Shown here one piece after another: positions 20,146-31,895 of a stretch of DNA of 64,000 nt. The notes beneath the pieces were generated by a model, which did not search any database, was not told the DNA's origin, and was given only the letters and a program-made list of their open reading frames with translations. Source of the DNA: Porogramme epimiltina (Eukaryota > Basidiomycota > Agaricomycetes > Polyporales > Polyporaceae); NCBI GenBank assembly GCA_900155495.1, contig FTLJ01000383.1:1-64000 (forward strand), written 5' to 3'. Every line of letters begins with the position of its first letter. Position 1 is the stretch's first letter. The position numbers were made by a program, and so were the translations under genes.

Positions 20146-22851
20146 CTACGCGACAAAGCGTTTCTGCAGACATCGTAAATTCAGCAATGACCTATTAGGT
20201 GAGTAATGGTAGTTTACCTGTAGATAGCCCCCCTTGATCTGGAGAATCGGAATGATGAGCACAAAGAGGCCCGCAACGATGCCCGCCTCAGCGCCGAATG
20301 CCTCAAGAGCGCCGTGCTTCGTGACCCACGCGATCTGAAAGTACGCTACACTGAACCCTCCAAGGCTGCGCGCGAGGTTTAAGAGCGCAGATACCTCGCC
20401 CTGTTTATGGACTCATATATCAGTACGAGCAAATTCAGACATAAGGGGAGAGAGGACGCACCTGGTGCCGTGGGAAGCAATCGTTACAGTACGCGTCTAG
20501 AAGATGGACATGTTAATATTCGAGTTGCCCGATGGCACGATGATAGAGAGGATACTCACATACAGCGGACGTATTCATCATGACCGCGGCCTCTGAACAC
20601 ACCCAACCCACTACAAGTCCCGCGATAGACAGGTGCTTGTGGAACGAAGCCCCTTGAAGGACAAAGCCAACCACGTAGATTGGCACAGACACGTAGCACG
20701 CCCTACGGGAACATCATGTCGAGAGGGTGATGATAGGTACAGTGAGAGGAAACTGACCATAATCTGTATTCGGCCTCGAATATCCCTTTGCTCTTACGGA
20801 CTGCGAGCTCCAAAAGCCAGTCATTGAGGTACCGCCCCGCAATCTCGCCGATGATGACCGCGACCTGACGAGAAGAGTGAGGTTCGCACGATCGAAGAGC
20901 ACGGCATGGAGGATGGGAGCCTCACAATGGAACTCGCATACGTCGCTGCGATCTGAATTTGACCATAACCGTACCCATCTGGCGGCTTGTTCGCCAGGAG
21001 GACCGTGTTAGTGACCTTAAAACGCGGTGTTTGTGAACTTGACTAGCAAAGTAGGTACAGAGGAGCTGAGCTCACGTGGAAACCGATTCCGAACCCAAAC
21101 AAGACGCCCTAGAAATTGCACGCTTAAGCGAGAATAGATAATGCAAGTAGCAACCTACACACCTCAAATAGAAGGATTGAGAGCAAGTGCGGCCTCCACA
21201 CTACATTCAAGGGTGCAAGAACAACTTCCTTCCACGACTGTCGGTAACGAGCCATGCGATATCCTGTGATGCCTATTAGGGCGTTGAACCGTTCGCGAAA
21301 TTTGTTCTGCTTTGGGAGTGGTTTCGGATTTGATAGATGGCGGTCGTACATCCTGCGAAGAAATTCAATCAGCCTCAAAAGTAGAACGATCAAGCAGATG
21401 TCACGAACGTTTCATCCATGAAGAAGGCAATCAGGAGCACTACCGCCGCATTGAAAAGCGATCCAATGCCATAAGCCCACCGCCAGCTGTGGACGAAAGA
21501 ATGAATCAAAGGGCGTTTTACGTGGAGATCATTGGATACCTTGCTCGGGCCACCAGGAACCCAAGAAGAAACGGTGCTACTACCGGCGACAAGATAAAAC
21601 CCATCGTCCAAATGCTCAGCTACATGTTCTCTGTTATCAGCGCCGAACGTGTGATAGTCTCAAACACTTACCTTCCGCGCTTGCAGGTGAATAGGATAAA
21701 GGTCTGTGACAATATACAAGCCCTAAAATCCACGTTATTTCGAGACCACCACCGTAAAAGGGAGGTCACTCCTACCGACACCTGTGAGCATGTACTATAC
21801 GCGATATATCAGCCAGCTTAGCTCTCTCTTCCCACAAACTAATCGCATACCTGACAAACCCATTTAAGTCTCGCATCGCTGTATCCGTACTGTTCAAGAA
21901 CGTATTCACAAAAAGGTTTTCTTAGGTACCCCTACCTGAGGACGTAGCCAGATCTTTCGCGAAGGTAGCTCCTATAGTCGTTCCCAGCGCTAGGATCTAC
22001 GCATAAGATCAACCTCAAATCACTACCCGAATGGTCCACTCAGCTACAAACCTGGGACCAAAAGAGTACAGGAAGGCGGCCGTATTTACGCATGAGCATA
22101 ATGTAGAACAGCCCACCAAAACCTTCGCACAAGAATCAGCGTAAGCTGTTGTTAATGACTATAATTACATACCTATAAGAAAGATGGCCCAACTAGATCG
22201 TCGAGTCAGCTTTGTCGAGACGATGGCGGTCTCGGGTACCACCTTGAGCCAAGCTTGTTGACTGTATTAGGCTCCGTATGAAAGTCACGAGCCAGTGCGA
22301 ATACGGCTGCGATGCCTGTAATGAAGCCAAGTTGAGGGCGAGAAAGTAAGAAGGACCCGTTGGAACATAGGACGCACCTATTGAGGCCTCAAAATCCGGA
22401 ATGATCGCCGCGAGCGTCACGATGAAGATATGTAGATTCTTGCGACCTCCCGGCCACTACAGTTGACAGGGCCGTAAGGTAAGGACGTTCATCACTCCAC
22501 CAAAAGTTGAACATACATTTTGGGGGTCATCCGGATCATCCGTTGGTTGTGGCCAGAGAATCTTTGTTCCATCTGGGGACAGTTTCATCCATGAAACAAT
22601 TTGATCGCTGAACTCTGTTGACGCTGCTCTGAGAAAACTTTCAATAGACGAAGGGGGGACGAGTAAGATTGAACACACCTGGGATCTATCACGAGATGAC
22701 CAGCATTCTGTTCCTGATAGGACAGCAGGAACTGATATGTGGGGTCGGCAGTTGAGAATGACGGCCTACTTTCATCGCCGCCGTCCCCGTCGGACACCTC
22801 GATCTCCTTACTGAAGGAGCCTTTTCCTCGTTCCTCGTGCGTCGTTGTCAT
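20146..22851 (-). CDS. MFS transporter 1 (DHA1-like general substrate family)
   Basis: A twelve-helix major facilitator, expected in the plasma membrane. About 19 short introns can be followed from MTTTHEERGKGSF at 22851 to the terminal KRFVA at 20146. Family landmarks in order: QNAGHLVIDP, DGTKILWPQPTDDPDDPQN, FIVTLAAIIPDFEASIGIAA, WAIFLIGFGG, RKYGRLPVLFWSQ (the MFS loop motif), SGLYIVTDLYPIHLQARK, WRWAYGIGSLF, ITGYRMARYRQSW, VWRPHLLSILLFEG, FGFGIGFH, YAYCNDCFPRHQ and the C-terminal helix LFVLIIPILQIKGG. No stop or frame break was found when the introns are removed. It is a paralogue of the gene at 52.3-54.8 kb and has extra introns, for example inside the NGFV/STC segment and after FPRHQ. 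The substrate is unknown. Confidence 0.85.
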
Positions 22852-24196
22852 GGGCTGCCGCGTGAGTGTTCGAGAGAGTCTGTGAGAGCTAAGAGAGGGT
22901 GCCCCGGATGCGCAGTGCGCCGTCGACGAGCGAGGTGGACGGGGGTCATGGGGGACGTAACACCCTTTATCACGTCGGGGACCTCTGTTCTTGCCGGTGT
23001 CGCACGGCAGTCACGTCAAGTTACGGACCCCCAACTTTCTTTTGCACGAGGTCCGGCCGATGTCGTAGAATGAGGCAACTGCTCAGTCGTTCGTGCGTTG
23101 TTGAGATACCCCAATGATAGACTGCGAGAGATTAGCGTCATTATATAACATATAAGAACTGTCTTGTAGCAGATAGAAGACCTACCTGAGAAGAGAATCG
23201 AGGGTGTGACAGTCGAAGTTAGATCGAATGAGAGAATGCCGTACCCCCTGAAGGCGCTTGAGTTTGTGTACTGGCTGCAGAGACATCCCATTTCCGCAAT
23301 AGACGGATGTCGTCTACGCATCGAACACGGCTATGCGCGTTGTTGATCACAAGGTAAGGAAGAAGCAAGAGAAGGCGGAGAGGTGGCAGGCCAAGGAGTC
23401 AGCCGGAAAGAGAACCGGGGCAGCTTCCTTCCTCTACTGATTTATATGTGCCGCTCGTATGCGCCGTTCTTGGTGGCATCAGTGATGTTACAAATTGGCA
23501 CGCGTGGGCTTCTGCTGCGCTGTTCAGGGCTCGCCGTCGTGGTAGAGCATTGTAATGCGTATTGAGTATCGAATCGATGTGTACCCATTGGGCCCGGAAA
23601 TTGATCCTGTAATAGAGAAGGGGTCGCCCCAACCCTTCCTCTAGCCACTCCCAAAGCGGGCTGCCCGCGGTCACCATCATTGTCATATGACAACTCATTC
23701 AAAGGTTGTATGAACTCACTCCCCTATAGTCTCAATGCATCTCGAGCACCTGCACCACTTCTTTCTGCAAACGGAGCTTTATTAGCACGCGTACTGGCTG
23801 TGGTAACTATAATCTTCTGAGTATAGCCTGGATAGGAATAGTCAGCTCTGCCGCCAATAAATTACGGACGACCATAAACATCGACGTTACGAGTCTCACC
23901 AGGACTATTCCGGGCCGACATTCTCCTGTGGCTGGTCACATCCAGCACGTCAGTGTGTTTTCTAGTAAGAGGACGTCGCAGGCCTTGCTAAATGTTCTTC
24001 GTTTGATGTTTCGTCGAAGACACCCTCCGAGACCAGCCAAAACAGAGATCAGATCATACAGCAATTACTGTCATATAGAGAGGGTAGGGTTAAGTTGGGT
24101 GAGATTTTAGAACCCGGCCTCCGGGCCTACCCCAGTCACGACCGTTCATGTTCGAGTCGCCGTTTGATCAAATCTGAAGGATAGAGCCGCAAGGTC
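22852..24196. other. Intergenic, upstream region of MFS1
   Basis: Only unsupported ORFs shorter than about 100 codons. The first few hundred bases should contain the MFS1 promoter. Confidence 0.45.
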
Positions 24197-24233
24197 CACG
24201 TGATTTTATTCACGTGACTCCATCGTGCACGTG
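24197..24233. promoter_or_regulatory. Cluster of three CACGTG E-boxes
   Basis: CACGTG occurs at 24197-24202, 24211-24216 and 24228-24233, starting 14 and 17 bases apart, 116-152 bases before the snurportin ATG. CACGTG is the core site of bHLH factors such as Cbf1 in fungi. The palindrome works on either strand. Confidence 0.55.
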
Positions 24234-24348
24234 TTATCTTGTCGCTGCTGCAGGAAACTGCAGCCTGCAGATTCGCTGTGGCCACTGCTTTCAACGTCTG
24301 GCCAGAACTCTGCGTCCATAACTTTGTCCCCGGTAAGGACTTGTAAGT

Positions 24349-26128
24349 ATGTCAAATGGTCGGAAAGCCTCTTTCAAAGCGCCACCTGCTGCCATCGGAC
24401 AGACACCATCATCACAGGCCGCACGTCGAACCCGGGTATGTTCTTTGAAACATGATCATTTTCGAGTTCTTCGCCGGCTGATGTTGGCTTTAGGCTCTAG
24501 AAGACCAAAAACGGGTGAGCTTGATCTCCTTTTCCCCCAGTTTTTTCACTGATTGTTTTACCGACGCGACAGAGGCGCGCTGAGCGCATTGATTCCACGC
24601 GGTCTCTAGACATCCTTGCGGATCTGAGCCTTGGGCACTCAGACGATGATGCAGACGATGACAGAGACCCCAATGGTGGCCCCGAAATCATCCCCGAGGG
24701 GATTGGTCACTTTGTCGCTATGCTTCCCCCGTCAACAGGACCGCCGACCGCCGAAGCACCATCTACTCCGGCTCATGTCGGCAGGTCCTCTCAACCACAA
24801 CGATCAGCTCCTATCTCCAGGAACCAAACTGAACCTCTGAAACCAGAGGTTCCTGCAGTATCTCAAGCGAAGCCTCGCTCGAAGGGCGGCAAACGTAAGG
24901 GCAAAGGTCGGAGTGGCGTTATAGACAATGCTCCGCGGTCTCAGAGTGGAAATGGGGCCACACGTAATGGTAGCAAACCCTCCACCAAGCCTAGTAAATG
25001 GGCTGACAGATGCATGTATGCGGAGCTGCTGGAGATGAACGAGAGCCTTGGTTCCCTTGTCGATGGTATTCCAGATGATATTGAAACGGCTTTCGTCTCG
25101 GTTGCACCTGTGCCTACAGGCAAGCGCTGCCTCGCCGTGACACACCAAACCTCTGGCATTGCTGGTGTAGGTGAGTTATATCTACACTCCTACATGCCTT
25201 TACCGTTCATCGTCTGACCTCTTATACCGTGTAGTGCCCAACACAACACTACGTTCGCGCGTCCTTGGGAAGGCACTCATGAAGCCCTTTCCGTCCCCGC
25301 TCCCGCCTCAAACCGTTCTCGACTGTATTCTGGATGAAAACTGGCATGATAACGGGATACTGCATGTTCTCGATGTCCTATCATGGAAGGGTCAGGACCT
25401 CGCGGACTGTGAGACCCCATTCAGGCAAGTATTCCTCACTTCTAGCCGATCCCCACAGGAAGCACATGATAGCTCATAATGATTTCTCAACCTCGTCAGG
25501 TTCTGGTGGCGCGACACACGTCTCTCAGAGCTATCTTCTTACCCACCACCACCCAGCGCCGCGATGTCATCCACCCACGATTCACAGCCCTCCCCCTCGG
25601 CAGCCCATCCGCCGCGTTACCAGTTCCCACACCCGACCACGTTCTCCCCGATTCCTTACCACACGGACACGACACTCGCACACTTTGTGTCGACGGTTAT
25701 CCCTCTAACACGCACTACGCGCGCGATTCCTATCTCACTCCCTGTTTTCTCCACGGGTATAAGCAACGACGCAGATGGAATGGAGCTCGATGTCGTCGCG
25801 CAGGTCGTACAGCTGCAGACCGTGCAAGCTGAGGTACGCTCGGATGGACTGTTGTTGTATCTCGCGCAGGCATCGTATGAGCCGGGGACGAGCCCGCTTA
25901 GCACGTGGGTTCCCCTTCGTGCGTATCAAACGAGGGAGGAAACGGAGAGCGAGGGCCCGAATACGAGAGAGAGCCCACTGGAAGTGTTTGCGCGGTATGT
26001 GCCACTTAGTTATTCCCTCAAATCGTCTGCTAACATCGCGTGCGACATTACGCAGGTTAATCGACCGAAGACTCGCAAAAAGGATTGGGCGCGATGAATG
26101 CATTCCGGAGGTAGAGATGGAGTCGTGA
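24349..26128 (+). CDS. SNUPN: Snurportin-1, m3G-cap snRNP nuclear import adaptor
   Basis: Snurportin binds the trimethylguanosine cap of U snRNAs and links snRNPs to importin-beta for nuclear import. Six exons: 24349-24435, 24494-24514, 24573-25170, 25235-25424, 25500 to about 25996, and a last exon ending at 26128. The N-terminus has an importin-beta-binding-like basic helix, ALEDQKRRRAERIDSTRSLD. A disordered Lys/Gly-rich linker follows. The cap-binding domain shows WADRCMYAELLEM, PVPTGKRCLAV, TVLDCILDENWHDNGILHVL, DVLSWKGQDLADCETPFRFW and WRDTRL. The intron at 25425-25499 starts with GC (GCAAGT), a non-canonical GC-AG intron that is needed to keep TPFRFWW in frame. The family pattern is clear. 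The protein is longer than animal snurportin because of an extended C-ter region. Confidence 0.9.
25425..25499 (+). other. GC-AG intron in snurportin
   Basis: The donor is CAG/GCAAGT and the acceptor CGTCAG. Removing it joins ...ETPFR to FWWRDTRL, as in snurportins. No GT donor nearby keeps the frame. Confidence 0.75.
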
Positions 26129-26346
26129 TCTTCTAGACCATAACACCCTTCTTCATTTGTAGAATACGCGCAACCGTGAGACTGCAATTCAGATGCGATG
26201 CGATGCGATTGCGGATGCGACAAGCGAACAGCGACAATAGATATACAATGCGAATTAAGGGATCTGTCGTATGGTATCTCGATGCAGAGGTCTAGCAGAA
26301 AGGGGGCATCTACTTGGGTTCGCCCACCGTCTTTTGCGCGCCGGAT

Positions 26347-28476
26347 TCAGTCGTCCATCTCCTCTGCGAGAGTAATACGCTCCTGGACCAGCCGCGCGAC
26401 GGCTTCGCCATCGATGGGAATCTCGTTGCCCTGGAACCCTTCAGGGTACGCCACCTGAGGGACGTCTGGGCGCGTGAAGCGGCTGCCGTAGGCATTGTCA
26501 GCAAAATAACATCTAACGATAGACAGAAGAGGTGGTCACCTGTCGTTCCAGAAGCCGTAGTGCACCATGCCCAGCGCGCGAGTGGTGTATTCGTAGTCAT
26601 GCGCGAACCCTCCAGGGTAGAAGAATTCGATCACCGTCGAACGCGGAGAGGGCCGCATCCACAACAGCGCAGTCAGACCGTTCCCGTGAACGCCCATCAT
26701 GATCTGGGAAGCACAGACCCAGGCCGTGAGTGATTCGTGCAGATGGCGACATCCAAACAGCAAGCTCACCGTCGTCCGGCCAGCGAGGCGGAACTGCTCT
26801 GCCCGCGTAAGCTTGTCCATCTCCACAATGTTAACCTCGTAGTCGTACGTGTCCCGAAGTCGGTACAACTCTGCGACGAGCTTGTCGTGGTCGGCGGGAC
26901 GCAGCTTGCGGCGGTTCCAACCTTGACGCGAGATGTACGTGATGACGGGCTTGGTTGACACCCCGTTGACAGACGCGGCGTCGTCGAACTCGCCCTGCAT
27001 CGCGAAGCCGATGACGTTGTTCCGGATCGTCGTCCACCAGTTGACACTGCCAGGGAGCGAGAACGCGTTCGCCGCCGTGCGTTGCGTGCGCAGGAACATC
27101 TCGCCGTTCATGGCCGCGGCGCGATCCGCAAGCACCACGCGGTCGAAGACGAAGACGCGTCCGAGCGCAGCGCGTTCTTTCCAGTCGTTCAGGAACTCCA
27201 TTGATATTGACGGGAAGGAGGCGCGGACGACCCATTGGTTCATCTTCGCATAGTCGCGCCAATTTGCGGAGTCGAGGTGGGCAAACATCATCCGGCGTGG
27301 AGCGGGGAGTGATGTCTCGCCGGAGGGTGGGATGGAAGGGTCCAGAGAGGAATATGTTCTCCAAAACCCGAAGAAGAGCTCAGCGGACCAGTGGTAGTAA
27401 TGCGTGATGCTGCAGAAACGTCAGATAAAGGTCTACAGAATCGGGCGGGGGTTCGCCACGGGTATGGCGTTTACAATGTGCGATACTGGCATGCCACTCT
27501 GAACGCGCGAAGAACCTCAACGGCAGACGCTATTTGAGGTTCTTCGTGAAACAAGTCCAGCATTGTCGACCAGTCCTTCGTCCAAAGCATGAGCTGAATG
27601 ACAAGAGATTACTCACAATTGTTTAGGGTCATATGCTAACCACTGTGGCATCATAAGCAGGCGGATGCACGTGAAGAAGTTGAGCGACTCACCGACACGC
27701 CATCCAACCGTTCTGCCTCCGTGCCAAACATTTGACGAGCCTCGACTGTACTGATTATACGCATTTCCTTGTCCGTAGGAGCACGTCGAGCAACGTCTTC
27801 AGGATCATTCGTGATGAAGATACCAGTGGAGATCATGTAGAGACGTTCTGGCACCTTCTCCGGCTCGTCGGATACGACATAAAGTGTACCATTTAAGAGG
27901 TACAACCTATCGAAGATCGTCCACCCTAAATGCAATGGGTTAGCTCAGCTTGACTTAGTGGGCGTGGCAGCAGCTCCTCGCCAGTGTCGTACACAACGGG
28001 GAGTGTGAGAGCACGGAAGGACGTGTGTGATGCGCAAGAGAGAGCGGCTTTAGCACTTCCCAACGAGCCTAACTATACGCCGAAATACGGGATGGTGGAG
28101 TGAGTGCGACCATACACCCGCCCGAGACCCAGCCCCGCTGTACTCTCTCTCCCTTGCGCTTCGACCTCAGATCTCGCGAGTAGAGCGCTGGCCACATCAG
28201 AGGAGTTCACTTACCAGGGACATGTGAGACAATCTTCGTCTCCGGAACGTGCTCTGCTCCCCAGCTTAGAGGGGGGTTCAATGCTTGTAGCGTGTATTGT
28301 GTCTCCAGTGTCAACGGCAAGACTCCAGACGGCTCGTCTTCGACAAGGTAAGGATTTCCTGAGAGAATGTCCGAGATGGCGCCATCGTTACGGGGAAATG
28401 TTGCTGATAGGTAGAGTAGCGACACCAAGAGAACCCCGAGGATGAGGATTTCTCTCGGTGTGGGGTTGAATGGCAT
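26347..28476 (-). CDS. Glycosyltransferase family 61 (DUF563) type II membrane protein
   Basis: GT61/DUF563 enzymes transfer xylose or GlcNAc-type sugars in the secretory pathway. Five exons (28476-28215, 27925-27693, 27642-27617, 27409-26540, 26512-26347) give 518 residues in consistent phases. A cytosolic MPFNPTPRE start is followed by one membrane anchor (ILILGVLLVSLLYLSA), so the rest should lie in the Golgi/ER lumen. The conserved core includes FFGFWRTYSSLD, RVFVFDRVVLADR, YISRQGWNRRKL, VNIVEMDKLTRAEQF, and the family hallmark GVHGNGLTALLWM followed by VIEFFYPGGFAHDYE. The third exon is only 26 nt and the intron after it is 207 nt, longer than the rest. The acceptor sugar and substrate cannot be told. 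It converges on snurportin with about 218 bases between stops. Confidence 0.87.
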
Positions 28477-29076
28477 CCTGGAATGCTATGACGAAGGCCG
28501 GTAGGAAAGGGCCTTGAGTGGGCGAACGGTTGCGCGCGAAGAATGATTGAAAGTGAAAAGTGGAGGTACGACAGTTCAGCGCATCGGAGGGAAGAGGAGG
28601 AGGAGGGCAAGGGACAAGCGGGGAGTGCGGTCTGCGGCAGCGGCGAAAGGGAGCCTGGACTCCGGCGCTTGCAGAAATAGACTTGTATTCGAGGCGTTGG
28701 AAATGGACCAAGGGCCGTTAATTGATGGATAGGCAATGATGTCATCCCGCTTACAAGTGGCAGGGTCGCCATTTGCACGAAGCTTTGAACTCAGTCGTCA
28801 TCTCGCTTTCTGCTTCTTCATGAAAACCGCACGCCCGTCCTAGGACCACAATCTTGAATAATCACATCCACGACGTTCGCTTCATTTGGAATAACCATGA
28901 TAAAGAAAGAAGGCCACAATCAAGTCATCTTCGGCCTGACTACGCAACCCGTCAACAACAACGGCTCCGATGATGACACATCCCAGGCTGTACTTATAAT
29001 GACAACCTGCCAATTTTGCTGCCTTCACTCTGCCCCCCACTAAGCTTCGTCTCCCCGAGTGTCGATCTTCAAAGCC
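28477..29076. other. Intergenic between divergent genes
   Basis: About 600 bases hold the promoters of the GT61 gene (-) and the F-box gene (+). Small unsupported ORFs only. Confidence 0.5.
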
Positions 29077-30414
29077 ATGTACAAAACGAGGTTCCCTATG
29101 GAGCTCTATGAGATGGTCATCGACCAAGTCGACGAAGCTACACTACATTCCACAGCCCTGGTCTGCAAGGCATGGACGCCTCGCAGCCAGTACAACCTAT
29201 TTTGCACGGTTGAATTGAATTGGCCGAGCCATTATGACCGCTTTCTCGAGCTACTACAAACCTCCCCACATCTCACATCCCTCGTCAAAGAGATCACCAT
29301 CTCTGAGAACTCGCTCCTCGCCCTCCTCCGACCTCCAATGTCAATCATCGCGCGCCTTCCGTCACTCCTTCGGCCATACCCCTTCGTGCAACCTCGCCGC
29401 CTCACGGTGCACAACCAAGTTTGGATTCCAACACGCTACGACCCCTCCTACCTCCTCGACCTCTCACAACTCGCCTCCATCACGTCTCTCGACCTATTTG
29501 ACGTGACATTCACCACAGTAGCAGACTTCTCTATTGTTCTCCAGGCCCTTCAACGCTTGCGCTCGCTCAATGCAACGCATGTGGAATGTCGACATCAACT
29601 AGATACACAGGCTAGCGCCGCTATTGGAGGTGACCTGCGGTGTCTTACCTCGATGCATATACGTTCAAGTCACCCGACCTCTGCGATAGACTGGCTGCTC
29701 CAGTGCAACCGCTTCCCCGCCCTTCGCCATTTTGAATGCGACTACGAGCTCTCTACAAACGACGTCATGGATCAAGGGCTCGGCGCATTCTGGTCATCTT
29801 CGGGCCAAACGCTGAAGACGCTCACTCTCGCCATCTCGAAGCGCGCGGTGAGGGTGCCGGCGCCCTTCCCCTCACAAGTTATCGGTACGCCACGCCGGGT
29901 TCAATCTCCGTGTGATAGACATAATAACGCCCGCTCAGAGAGGCATTTCGATCTGTCGCCATGCACGTCGCTCGCGACGCTATGGATTGACTGCAGACAA
30001 GAGCGCGAGGTCGCCCCAGATTGGACGTGGCTCATTTTCGCACTGACATCACTCGGCCGGACTGCGACACCGTTCGTCCCGCTTCACATCACTCTCGCAT
30101 TCCAGCACCCTTCGCACGCACTTGCTACACTCTATATGCATACAGCGGCTCTCGATTGTGCTCTCGCCTCTACGAAGGCCGCCGTGGTGCGGCTCGAGTT
30201 CGACTACCGGTGCCCTCCGCACGAGCAAGACGAAGATGAAGCTACACTCATCAAGAAATTCCCAGAGACTCGTTCGCAAGGGGTGCTTGAGGGTGAGTCG
30301 GATGTGCCGTTTCGCCCCTATCACATATTCGTGCTCTGGGACACGGCCTTGGTCGTATTCAATATGTTACGCCTCGTTCTCATTCCCTCCTCGGTGTGTC
30401 ACACAGTGCGCTGA
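29077..30414 (+). CDS. F-box-like protein, Agaricomycete type
   Basis: A 445-codon exon opening with an F-box-like segment (FPMELYEMVIDQVDEATLHS, then ALVCKAW). F-box proteins recruit substrates to SCF ubiquitin ligases via Skp1. The remainder has leucine-rich, LRR-like spacing (LASITSLDLFDVTFTTV, LQRLRSLNATHVECR), as in the many F-box/LRR proteins of mushrooms. The start is placed at the Met of MYKTRFPMELY because the in-frame extension begins with GTG. The reading frame may not end at 30414. An intron from GTTACG to CACAG (about 30367-30402) would carry the protein into a long open segment, ALTATLQAARGGEGG onward, to roughly 30.7 kb. No target is known. Confidence 0.75.
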   Translation: MYKTRFPMELYEMVIDQVDEATLHSTALVCKAWTPRSQYNLFCTVELNWPSHYDRFLELLQTSPHLTSLVKEITISENSLLALLRPPMSIIARLPSLLRPYPFVQPRRLTVHNQVWIPTRYDPSYLLDLSQLASITSLDLFDVTFTTVADFSIVLQALQRLRSLNATHVECRHQLDTQASAAIGGDLRCLTSMHIRSSHPTSAIDWLLQCNRFPALRHFECDYELSTNDVMDQGLGAFWSSSGQTLKTLTLAISKRAVRVPAPFPSQVIGTPRRVQSPCDRHNNARSERHFDLSPCTSLATLWIDCRQEREVAPDWTWLIFALTSLGRTATPFVPLHITLAFQHPSHALATLYMHTAALDCALASTKAAVVRLEFDYRCPPHEQDEDEATLIKKFPETRSQGVLEGESDVPFRPYHIFVLWDTALVVFNMLRLVLIPSSVCHTVR

Positions 30415-31689
30415 CCGCGACGCTACAAGCAGCGCGAGGCGGTGAAGGTGGTTCCGGCCCGAGTGGAATGGGTGGGGGGTCCACTAGAGTCCCCGCTATC
30501 GTAATTCGAAACTGTACGCGGAGTCAATTGCGATACACATTCACTTCTGTCCCCCGGTCTCGGCGCCGCTGGTGCCACTCTTTCCAACTGCCCGCGAAGG
30601 CGCGACCTGCTGCGGTCTGCTTCCAGAACTCGTTCTCATGGTGGCGCTTGAGGCGCGTTCCTGCCGCCGTCGTGGGACGAGACGCGCCGCGGGGTGCTCT
30701 ATTCGCCTCCGAGGTGCGTCTATCTTCATACCATCGGCAATGCGCGAAGCGAGCTGGTCTGGTGAGCCTCACTGGTTCCTGACCACCTTCGCTTAGTCTT
30801 GACTTGTGACTGATACGTGGACCCACAGTGTCCCTCACCAGTCAAGTAGTGCTGTTGTAGAGTGCATACCTCCTGTGTCTCATTAGTGCTACCCTGCATG
30901 TGGACAGCTGGCCGCGCGTAGTGCGTTCCACTCAAGCTCCAGCCCGTTTGAAAGAGACCGATGGAAGGTTGGGGCTTCCAGTCACCGGCCTGCCCGCACG
31001 AAGTCGTCTGCAACCTTCGCAGTTACTCCTCCAAAACCCTTCATAGTCTACAGCCGCCTCGAACGAAACTCTGCCAGACAGACATGTACCAGGTGGTCAA
31101 GCTCCCCGCGCCATCATACTTCACGCTACATGCGGCCGCGCTCGTTGCGCGGAGATACGTCGACGAATCGCCGCGGACCATTCAGCCAAGTATACTCAGG
31201 GCAGCGGCCACTATCGTGGACCTGCGCCACAAACGTCATCCGTCGCTGGAACGAGGACCTGGTATCCGCAGCTCCGGTTCGCATTCATCGAGCCACGCGG
31301 GCGGCGGAGCCTCATCGGTTTGAGACCTTGTTCGGCGGTACGAAGCTGATCGCGCGCCGGATACCGTGCGCGGATGCACTTCGTTCGCCAGGCACCCACG
31401 GAGAGGGCGAGCATTCAGCACTCGTGGCCTCCAGGTGGCTCCTGAGCGGCCCTGAGGGGCGCGCCGTTACGCGAGCTAACGGGCGAAGCGTGCAAGGCAG
31501 TGCCGCCGTGTGATTCTGCACTCTTTTCTTGTTGCGGGCGCGCACCAGGGGAGCGTGAAGGATGACGGAAAAGGATGATAATGATACATATTTTCGAGTA
31601 CAGCTCGCACGATCTCGCTTGACATCGGCCATCCCGGGGCAATGTGGATCTCGGTGTATTGAAATAGCAGGTTTAGAACTCGAGGACTC
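30415..31689. other. Region with overlapping open frames, unassigned
   Basis: A plus-strand frame (30396-30782) may be the C-terminal extension of the F-box gene. A second plus frame (30961-31323, containing YQVVKLPAPSYFTLHAAALV) and overlapping frames at 31130-31513 look partly coding. I could not build a consistent gene from them or recognise a family. GC-rich sequence makes long chance frames likely here. Confidence 0.35.
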
Positions 31690-31895
31690 TCAGCCGCAGC
31701 AGCAAGGCTCCTGGCGGTTCTCGAGGCGGGCCCTGTGAGAATGGGCGTCAGCGATACGCCCGCCGAAGCAGGCTGTCAGGCACGCTCAGTATGATGCTCG
31801 GGGACGTACCGCTTGCATGGGATCTCTGCTGGCACAGGGGCGGCAACCGCGCCAGCAATCAGAGCGGCGAGGAGGAGGACGGGCTTGAACTGCAT
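31690..31895 (-). CDS. Small secreted peptide precursor, 42 aa, KR site and Cys-Cys-Cys-Gly end
   Basis: Two exons (31895-31810 and 31732-31690) joined by a 77-nt GT-AG intron (GTACGT donor, CTGAC branch-like site, CTCACAG acceptor) encode 42 residues. Residues 1-19 are a textbook signal peptide (MQFKPVLLLAALIAGAVAA) followed by PVPAEIPC. A Lys-Arg pair at residues 28-29 is a typical Kex2 cleavage site. It would leave a 13-residue peptide beginning ARLENRQEP and ending in three cysteines and a glycine. The Arg codon of the KR pair is split by the intron. It is too short for normal gene callers. The signal peptide argues against a lipopeptide mating pheromone, whose precursors lack one. It may be a small secreted cysteine peptide of unknown role. 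Function is not claimed. Confidence 0.6.

Noticed and set aside
22837..23073. Plus-strand ORF at the MFS1 start
   Set aside because: Lies across the MFS1 promoter and has no splice sites or conserved motifs.
24120..24180. tRNA-like GTTCGAGTC sequence
   Set aside because: No matching A box, acceptor stem or anticodon arm could be folded around it. No tRNA was found elsewhere either.
31690..31895. Reading the 42-aa product as a mating lipopeptide pheromone precursor
   Set aside because: It has a signal peptide and ends CCCG rather than a normal CaaX with aliphatic residues. No STE3-type receptor is in the window.
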